A stretch of 64,000 bases of DNA from Flavobacterium sp. W4I14. Its GTDB lineage: Bacteria; Bacteroidota; Bacteroidia; Sphingobacteriales; Sphingobacteriaceae. The DNA is taken from positions 124,001 to 188,000 of the forward strand of contig JAUSZU010000001.1 in assembly GCA_030817875.1 (NCBI GenBank), written 5' to 3'. Below are positions 58,491-64,000 of this stretch, in pieces (the stretch's first letter is position 1; the number at the start of each line of letters is the position of its first letter). A model generated the notes under the pieces. It was not told where the DNA came from and ran no database searches. It saw only the letters and a program-made list of their open reading frames with translations. Made by a program: the position numbers and the translations under genes.

Positions 58491-60805
58491 TCGATAGAAC
58501 GTTTATTGTAAATTAAATAACCGATATGCAATAATACACCATTTCTTTTAACTGCATCATTATATAAATTATAACTTAAGCTTACGGGGCCGAGCGGTGA
58601 GTGGTAAACTAAACCTGCAGTACCCGCATAGCGTATTTTTGTGATGGCTTTGGCATAATCTACATCCTGAAAATTATTCAGCTCAAACTCCTTATGTGGC
58701 AAAAACAAATAACCTTCCAATCTAAAATCGAGATTTTTTTTAACATTATAAATGTTTTTTATTCCGCCGGCAGCATAGGTTGTTGCCCTGAATTTATCCA
58801 GGAATAATGATCTGCTATCTTGCAAAGGATAAAAGGCTGGAGCAGTTAAAAGCGTAGCGTAATAATTGCTAAATAAAGGTTGGTTAGAGAAAACGCCCTC
58901 CACAATATAACCCAATGTATATTTTTTGAGGTGTAAAAAGTAGTTTTCCTGGGTAAGTTTTATGCTTCCCCATTGGCGCAAACGACTGCTGCCTGGAATT
59001 TTAACAAAACCCGGAGTGGTTCGGAAAATATTGCCGGGATTATAGTTTTCGCGGCCTGTGGTGTAATTGAAACTTAGCGAAAAGCTTTGACCTCTGTTGG
59101 CATACTGTTTCCGGTTTAACGAATTCTTTTCGAGATTTAAAGATCCCCTAAATCCATTAAAAATAGTTTGATCGAGCAGATCGCCTACCGCAAAGGTATT
59201 GTTTGGACTATAGCGATCATTATTATTTATAAAAGTAGAATGAAGAACAATTTTGGTGTTATAATTTAAAGGCATTCCCATCATTAGGTCAATCTTACGG
59301 TCAGATTGTTCGATGTAAATGGGGCGTGGGTTTTCGATAAATATCTGGCTGGTATTATAAAAATTCCAGTGATTATAGGTTAACTCTGCGGCCAGAAACA
59401 AGGGTAGCCTGGTTGGATAATCTACCCGGCCATTAATCTGTACAGATTCGTAAAAGCGGCCTGAGTAAAAGCTGGTTCCAAAAGTATACGATTTTCGGTT
59501 GAGGTAATTGTATTGAGCACCCAAAAAAACATTGCTGATGGGTCTTGTAGATATATTGCCACCTAATTCGAGTTTGAAGCTCTTTTTCGGCTGTGCCACC
59601 ACCTCAAAAGTATAACTGTCTGTTGCAGCCTGATAAGAAATTTTAGGATATACGGTTTCGAAAGTTTGGTCGGCAACCAGTTTATAATACCCACGTTTAA
59701 TATCCTGTAGGTTAAAAGTAACTTTATCACTTTTGAAAAGCCTTTCTACATATTTTTTCTGCTGACTGTTTACACCGGTTACGATGATGTTGCTGAACTT
59801 TAAATCTGGCTTTCTCGCATTAAATTTTTCCCTTCTTTTTGCCAGTTCTTCATCGCTCACTCTTTTGCTGATTAGGGCTTTAATCCTTGGCATATCGGCT
59901 ATTGTTGCATCATAGCCTTTTTTAATCAGCTCTTCTACGGGAGCAAAATTAGTTACGCTATAAGTCGCCAGATTGGGCTGGATGTATACGCCATTTTTTC
60001 CGATCATGGTAGAATCTGATTTAGATAGAAACATGTATACCAAAAAGCGGTTCATCAAACGATCGTCGATGTTTTTAGGGTATTCGTTATAGGTTTTTGA
60101 AGAAACATTGGCGCCGATCACATAATCAGGTTTAAAGTCTCTTTCCATTACGTCAGCAGGGAAATTATTGTAAAGCCCCCCGTCAAACACATATTTTCCA
60201 TCCAGTTTAATGGGCCGGTAAATAATCGGAACCGTCATGGTTGCCCTTACTGCTTCCGCTAAACTTCCTTTACTTACTGTGATACTTTTTTGCGAAAGCA
60301 CATCTGCAACCATACAACGATAAGGAACAAAAAGATTATCGAAATTGTCTTTAGAAACGGCTGAAGCCTGGGCAAAAAGCTCAAGAAAGGCAAAATTTAA
60401 TGGAATATCGTTAATGAGGTTAGAACGAAAGCTAAAATGAAAACCTGTATCAATTGCCACTTTTGCGGTAAGCATAGAGGCATTGGGCGCATTTTTTTGA
60501 AAGAAAAAGGTGTAATCGCTGGTGTACCGCCCATTTACCCAATTTTGGAAGTCGTTGCTTAGTGCAATTTTTTCTATCTCCGCAGGGCTATAACCTGCAG
60601 CATACATGGCGCCAACTATGCCACCCATCGATGTGCCAGTAATGTAATCGATAGGGATGTGGTTTTCTTCTAAAGCCTTTAATGTACCAATGTGCGCCAA
60701 TCCTTTTGCACCGCCACCGCTAAACACAAGACCTACCTTTTGCGCCTGCAATTGGTTACAGCACAGAACGAAGAGGATCAGCAAAAATCTTTTAAAAGTT
60801 ACCAC
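58487..60805 (-). CDS. patatin-like phospholipase with outer-membrane barrel
   Basis: A 772-residue protein with a signal peptide (MVTFKRFLLILFVLCCNQLQAQ). Patatin domain: VGLVFSGGGAKGLAHIGTLKAL (oxyanion GGGxKG at about 30-35), GTSMGG with nucleophile S59, and VFDGGLYNNFPADVM with the dyad Asp (about 208). A POTRA-like linker (FSNIIVTGVNSQQKKYVERLFKSDKVTFN) and a barrel of about 400 residues with the C-terminal strand GVLLHIGYLIYN follow, the layout of PlpD-type autosecreted lipases. Gene order on the minus strand is M28 peptidase, TspO, patatin, 176-residue protein, with gaps of 41 and 27 bp and then a 4-bp overlap. Confidence 0.92.
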   Translation of the reverse strand: MVTFKRFLLILFVLCCNQLQAQKVGLVFSGGGAKGLAHIGTLKALEENHIPIDYITGTSMGGIVGAMYAAGYSPAEIEKIALSNDFQNWVNGRYTSDYTFFFQKNAPNASMLTAKVAIDTGFHFSFRSNLINDIPLNFAFLELFAQASAVSKDNFDNLFVPYRCMVADVLSQKSITVSKGSLAEAVRATMTVPIIYRPIKLDGKYVFDGGLYNNFPADVMERDFKPDYVIGANVSSKTYNEYPKNIDDRLMNRFLVYMFLSKSDSTMIGKNGVYIQPNLATYSVTNFAPVEELIKKGYDATIADMPRIKALISKRVSDEELAKRREKFNARKPDLKFSNIIVTGVNSQQKKYVERLFKSDKVTFNLQDIKRGYYKLVADQTFETVYPKISYQAATDSYTFEVVAQPKKSFKLELGGNISTRPISNVFLGAQYNYLNRKSYTFGTSFYSGRFYESVQINGRVDYPTRLPLFLAAELTYNHWNFYNTSQIFIENPRPIYIEQSDRKIDLMMGMPLNYNTKIVLHSTFINNNDRYSPNNTFAVGDLLDQTIFNGFRGSLNLEKNSLNRKQYANRGQSFSLSFNYTTGRENYNPGNIFRTTPGFVKIPGSSRLRQWGSIKLTQENYFLHLKKYTLGYIVEGVFSNQPLFSNYYATLLTAPAFYPLQDSRSLFLDKFRATTYAAGGIKNIYNVKKNLDFRLEGYLFLPHKEFELNNFQDVDYAKAITKIRYAGTAGLVYHSPLGPVSLSYNLYNDAVKRNGVLLHIGYLIYNKRSIE

Positions 60806-60832
60806 CCTTAAAAATAGGGTTTTCTTTTAAAA

Positions 60833-61306
60833 TTAGTTCAATATGAAAATGTTGTATGTTAAAAATGATGCAAAACTTACCCAAAGGATGTAAGGGATGA
60901 ATATTAAACCCGCCCATTTGTTTATTTTATAGAACATGGATGCATTGATGACAATGATAATCAACAGCAAAATAATTTCGGCCAGGGCAAAACCTACCTC
61001 GCGCAGGTAAAAGAAAATAAACGACCAGCCCAAATTTAAAATTAACTGGATAAGGTAAATGGCAACTGTTCGAGGGAAATGAACAATTTTATCGCGTCTA
61101 ATCCACACCAGATAGGCCGCAATACCAATAAGTACATATAATGTGGTCCAAACCGGGCGGAAAAGCCAATCTGGCGGATTAAAACTGGGTTTGTTTAATG
61201 TTGGGTACCATGTTTTGACAGATTGAAGGGTTGCCCACGCACCTAAAGCACCAACACCCAATGTGATGGCTATATTTACAAGAAAAGCTACAGGTTTAAA
61301 TTTCAT
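60833..61306 (-). CDS. TspO/MBR-family membrane protein
   Basis: A 157-residue protein with five transmembrane segments, as in the TspO family. Hallmarks are WYPTLNKPSFNPPDWLFRPVWTTLYVLIGIAAYLVW and LILNLGWSFIFFYLR. TspO proteins bind porphyrins and regulate stress or photosynthetic responses in bacteria; the exact role in Bacteroidota is not known. It is co-oriented 27 bp before the patatin gene, so co-transcription is likely. Confidence 0.92.
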   Translation of the reverse strand: MKFKPVAFLVNIAITLGVGALGAWATLQSVKTWYPTLNKPSFNPPDWLFRPVWTTLYVLIGIAAYLVWIRRDKIVHFPRTVAIYLIQLILNLGWSFIFFYLREVGFALAEIILLLIIIVINASMFYKINKWAGLIFIPYILWVSFASFLTYNIFILN

Positions 61307-61347
61307 GCGCTAAATTTGAGTTTAAACAACGTTAAACCCTAAATGTT

Positions 61348-62697
61348 TTATCTGCCAATACCCGGCACTATTGGTAGGCTTTCTGTGTCGTCATTTCCGA
61401 TGCTTTGTACCGCAAATAAATAATTGTCTTTACTATAAGGCAATCGTAATTCGGTGGCAGAAGTGAAAAATTTCTTTTCCCAGACGGCGCTGCTGGTTTC
61501 GCGCATTAAAACATAATAACCCTTTGCTGTGCCATTAACAGGTACTTTCCAGTATAAAAAGGTAGCGTTGCTCAGGTTTTTTACATCAACTTTTACTTCG
61601 GTAGGGCTTGAGGGAGCTTTGGCCAGATTTGCCAAAACCGCAATATTTACACCTGTATTTTTACGTAAATATTCGAAATCCATAAATTCCTGAAGGTCGC
61701 CATACCTAATGCCTTTCTCAGTTCTAAGGTCCTGGTGCTGGTGATCGAAATTTTCGTTCATTTCAGTTATGCGCACCGCTGTAAATCCATTTTCTACGAA
61801 TGGGGTATGATCTCCGCCACGGAGAAACCTATCGTTCCTGTAAATTAATTTAACTTCTAACTGATCTACATAACGCTCGCCTATTTCTTTAACATATCGT
61901 GCTAACTGACGGCTTTTGCCATCGTTTTCTAAACCAAACTGACGGATGCTCTTCGCATTTTTATCCAGATCGAAGCTGGGTAAGCCCTCGCTAAATACAC
62001 GTAATCTGGTATTATCGATAATTTGTGTTTCGCTGCTGTTATTGCTGCCAATCATATCGTTGTTTAACATGGCATCTACATTCCAGTTTTCTTTTTTTGC
62101 TTTTGCAGCCATAAAACCAGAGCCTAATAAAGATTGTTCTTCACCGCTTACGGCTACAAAAATTATAGTGGCAGAAAATTTATATTGACTCATAATTCTT
62201 GCAGCCTCAATTACGCCTGCAACACCACTGCCATCATCATTGGCGCCAGGTGCATCACTGGTTCTGTTCATTACATCGGTAACACGGCTATCAAGGTGTC
62301 CGCTCACCACATAAACACGTTTGTCGTTTGCATCAGTGCCTTTTAATATGGCTACAGCATTGCCCAAAAGTGTAGGCTGATCTACTCTTTTGCCATCGGG
62401 TTTAAATGTAATGGTATCCAAGTATGCCGTAAGCCTGCCATCACCTTGCTTGGCAAACTGATTAAACTTATTTACAACCCAATTTCTGGCAGCTCCAATT
62501 CCTTTCGTTTTACTTTTAATATCACTAAGCGTATTTCTTGTTCCGAAAGAAACCATTTTACTGATATATGATTTTAGAGAATCCTGGTTTACAGCCTTAA
62601 CCATTTTATCAATATCCTGATTTCGGTTAACTACAACCTGTGCCTGTAGAGATAAACTTATGGTAAGAAGAAGTAGGAGTGTGTAGATTTTTTTCAT
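61348..62697 (-). CDS. M28-family zinc peptidase with C-terminal fibronectin-like domain
   Basis: A 449-residue protein with a signal peptide (MKKIYTLLLLLTISLSLQAQ). Metal ligands of the M28 fold: VVSGHLDSRV (His/Asp), PGANDDGSGVAGVIEAARI (Asp), FVAVSGEEQSLLGS (Glu pair), MLNNDMIGSN (Asp) and HTPFVENGFTAVRITE (His). The C-terminal part from about residue 360, APSSPTEVKVDVKNLSNATFLYWKVPVNGTAKGYYVLMRETS, is a fibronectin type III-like domain. It is an exported aminopeptidase candidate. Downstream are TspO and the patatin protein with short gaps. Confidence 0.92.
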   Translation of the reverse strand: MKKIYTLLLLLTISLSLQAQVVVNRNQDIDKMVKAVNQDSLKSYISKMVSFGTRNTLSDIKSKTKGIGAARNWVVNKFNQFAKQGDGRLTAYLDTITFKPDGKRVDQPTLLGNAVAILKGTDANDKRVYVVSGHLDSRVTDVMNRTSDAPGANDDGSGVAGVIEAARIMSQYKFSATIIFVAVSGEEQSLLGSGFMAAKAKKENWNVDAMLNNDMIGSNNSSETQIIDNTRLRVFSEGLPSFDLDKNAKSIRQFGLENDGKSRQLARYVKEIGERYVDQLEVKLIYRNDRFLRGGDHTPFVENGFTAVRITEMNENFDHQHQDLRTEKGIRYGDLQEFMDFEYLRKNTGVNIAVLANLAKAPSSPTEVKVDVKNLSNATFLYWKVPVNGTAKGYYVLMRETSSAVWEKKFFTSATELRLPYSKDNYLFAVQSIGNDDTESLPIVPGIGR

Positions 62698-62802
62698 CTG
62701 TCGGTTTTTTCAGAAACAATGATTTTATTTAAAACGAATATATTGAATGATTGCTTGAATAAAGGAGGTTTAAACCTAATCTCTTGTAACATTTTGGGCA
62801 TA

Positions 62803-62832
62803 AAAAAGCCCTTTGAAATTAATCAAAGGGCC
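62803..62832 (-). terminator. terminator of the M16-like gene
   Basis: GCCCTTTGA-AATTAA-TCAAAGGGC, a 9-bp perfect stem. On the minus strand it is followed by TTTTTTATG, 18 bp past the stop at 62851. It separates that gene from the M28 operon. Confidence 0.88.
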
Positions 62833-62850
62833 TCAAATTTAATTTTAATA

Positions 62851-63471
62851 TTACCTTGCCACAGTTAATGCAAGTTCTTGTGTGCGGTTCCAGTTGCCAA
62901 AAGCTTTTTTAGCTGAAGCTTTGGCTGTATTTAATTCAACATCTCCGGCAATGGTTAAAAATGTTTTTTCTGGAGAGATCTGGCTGTAAAAGTATTTAAC
63001 ATCTGCCAAGGTTAATGCATTGATCGAATTTTCATTTACCGTTTGGTCATAATCGTAATCATGCGATTTTAAGCTAGTCAATAGTTTTGCTTTAGCCGTA
63101 TTTAAAGTATGCTGATCAATAGTAGCATGTTGAATTAGTTGGGCCATTACTGCCAGATCTTTTTCAAGATCGGTACTGGTGGTCGCCAGTTTGCCGCTAT
63201 TGTCGTTGAAACTAATATTCGGGTTTTTACCTGCATTTTCGTTTAACACCGCATTTAATAATTCAACAACACCATCTTTTTTATGGCCGAAAGCTTTGCT
63301 ATCCAGCGTAAAACTCGAGTATGCTTTTGGCGACTTGTCATTTTCAGATATGATGATGTTCATACCATTTTTGAGTTTATAGCCAACAGGTTCTTTAAAA
63401 GATTGTGCTTTAGCAGTGTAAATGCATAGCAAGCTTAACGCTGCAATGAAGGTTTTTTTGATTTTGTTCAT
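62851..63471 (-). CDS. exported M16-like (insulinase) domain protein, probably inactive
   Basis: A 206-residue protein with a signal peptide (MNKIKKTFIAALSLLCIYTAKAQ). FKEPVGYKLKNGMNIIISENDKSPKAYSSFTLDS resembles the N-terminal strands of M16 peptidases. NENSINALTLADVKYFYSQISPEKTFLTIAGDVELNTAKASAKKAFGNW resembles the later part of an M16 domain. The zinc-binding HxxEH is absent and the domain is short, so no peptidase activity is expected; it may be an accessory of a true M16 partner encoded elsewhere. It is followed by a strong terminator. Start chosen at the signal peptide. Confidence 0.78.
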   Translation of the reverse strand: MNKIKKTFIAALSLLCIYTAKAQSFKEPVGYKLKNGMNIIISENDKSPKAYSSFTLDSKAFGHKKDGVVELLNAVLNENAGKNPNISFNDNSGKLATTSTDLEKDLAVMAQLIQHATIDQHTLNTAKAKLLTSLKSHDYDYDQTVNENSINALTLADVKYFYSQISPEKTFLTIAGDVELNTAKASAKKAFGNWNRTQELALTVAR

Positions 63472-64000
63472 TTTGTTCTTTCTGTTTTATGGATGATGCT
63501 TTAATTTGGTGTACGTCTTTAGGCTAATTTGACATTATCTAGGCATTGGATGGGTTAAAATCCTAGACGAACGGGCGTATATACGTGATAAAGACTTGAA
63601 TAGTTTTTGCAAATATATACTTTATTCATTTTGTTCATTATTTATTTGTGAAAATATTATCCAAGTTGTGCTGGGTTTTAATTGCAGCGATAACCCGATA
63701 GTGATGAACTTTCTAATAATTGACGATCATGTAATCGTTAGGGGTAAAGTGAGTCACCCTTGCAGCTTGAAAATGATTGCTGAATGTACTTGTTGCATAT
63801 AAGATGATTTCAACCCTTTATATATGGGGTTAAGCCAAAACTAAGCATCTCATCTGTAGGCTACTGAGGAGGATGATTTAGCTGCCGATCGTTATGGGTA
63901 ACAGGCAATTTCATTAATTTGTGCCATTCGACACCAGCAAAAATAATTTAACCTCGGAGGGGGGAGGGATGCACACAGATATGAAGATCCGTGTTTATCT
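63472..64000. other. intergenic region with dispersed repeat at its right end
   Basis: No convincing gene. A 32-codon frame at 63704-63802 is treated separately. Positions 63966-64000 (GATGCACACAGATATGAAGA followed by TCCGTGTTTATCT) are the inverse of the repeat at 6439-6502 and continue past the window edge. Confidence 0.5.
63704..63802 (+). pseudogene. possible remnant of a response-regulator receiver domain
   Basis: The 32-codon frame opens MNFLIIDDHVIVRG, which is the opening of NarL/FixJ-type response regulators (strand, acidic pair, basic helix). It then loses the pattern and stops after KMIAECTCCI. It could be a degraded or frameshifted remnant. The match is short, so coincidence cannot be excluded. 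Confidence 0.25.

Overview
The window looks like the chromosome of a Pedobacter-like bacterium (phylum Bacteroidota, family Sphingobacteriaceae). The evidence is the AT-rich sequence, the holA gene beside an HsdR-N-domain gene, a type IX secretion plug protein, a TamL-type outer-membrane lipoprotein, a GH95-like glycosidase, Tat-exported Gfo/Idh and sugar-isomerase-like proteins, a KHT-type tyrosine integrase and a TAnnTTTG promoter element. The organism is inferred from gene families only; no rRNA is present. The one RNA gene I can call with confidence is tRNA-Cys(GCA).

Layout. Positions 1-8300 are ordinary chromosome: an HsdR-N nuclease-like fragment, a zinc-ribbon protein, holA, a GH95-like glycosidase, a methyltransferase, an AraC regulator, and an ECF sigma factor with a small partner and a second-type ClpP. 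Positions 8300-17100 are a repeat-rich accessory zone. It holds a 21-bp minisatellite split by a decayed IS3-family element with a GTT target duplication, a gene whose leader RNA carries a perfect 15-nt complement of its own start region, a PARIS-like ABC-ATPase/TOPRIM (DUF4435) defence pair, and a RAYT transposase framed by inverted REP palindromes that also occur on the other side of the defence pair.

Positions 17312-34469 are a 17.1-kb integrated element. A tyrosine integrase at its right end inserted it into an EVE-domain gene. The element brought its own 5' part of that gene, so the right junction is an intact gene and the left junction is a truncated copy (about 94% identical over 211 bp). 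Nearly all cargo is on the minus strand. Five copies of a palindrome-ended 55-66-bp repeat, all in one orientation, punctuate the cargo: a lipoprotein; a HEPN-like/coiled-coil pair; a block of AAA-ATPase (DUF3696-like), PIN-like nuclease, RadC-like and two HEPN-like genes; and a core block with a helicase-like protein lacking the Walker A lysine. I see no relaxase or conjugation genes.

Positions 34500-64000 return to housekeeping and envelope genes: a cation/proton antiporter, a frameshifted acyl-CoA thioesterase, a cytoplasmic alpha-amylase, a GIY-YIG protein amid dispersed repeats, a four-gene operon (SUMF1-like, Gfo/Idh, ApbE, sugar isomerase-like), the T9SS plug protein, an ABC-F ATPase, an Rrf2 regulator and oxidoreductase gene sharing a palindromic site, pyrD, a DNA-alkylation repair protein, tRNA-Cys, a TrmH-type methyltransferase divergent from a TamL protein, a 2H phosphoesterase, and an M28 peptidase-TspO-patatin/barrel series. 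The intergenic spaces carry many dispersed hairpin repeats. All assignments are by eye from motifs, without database searches.
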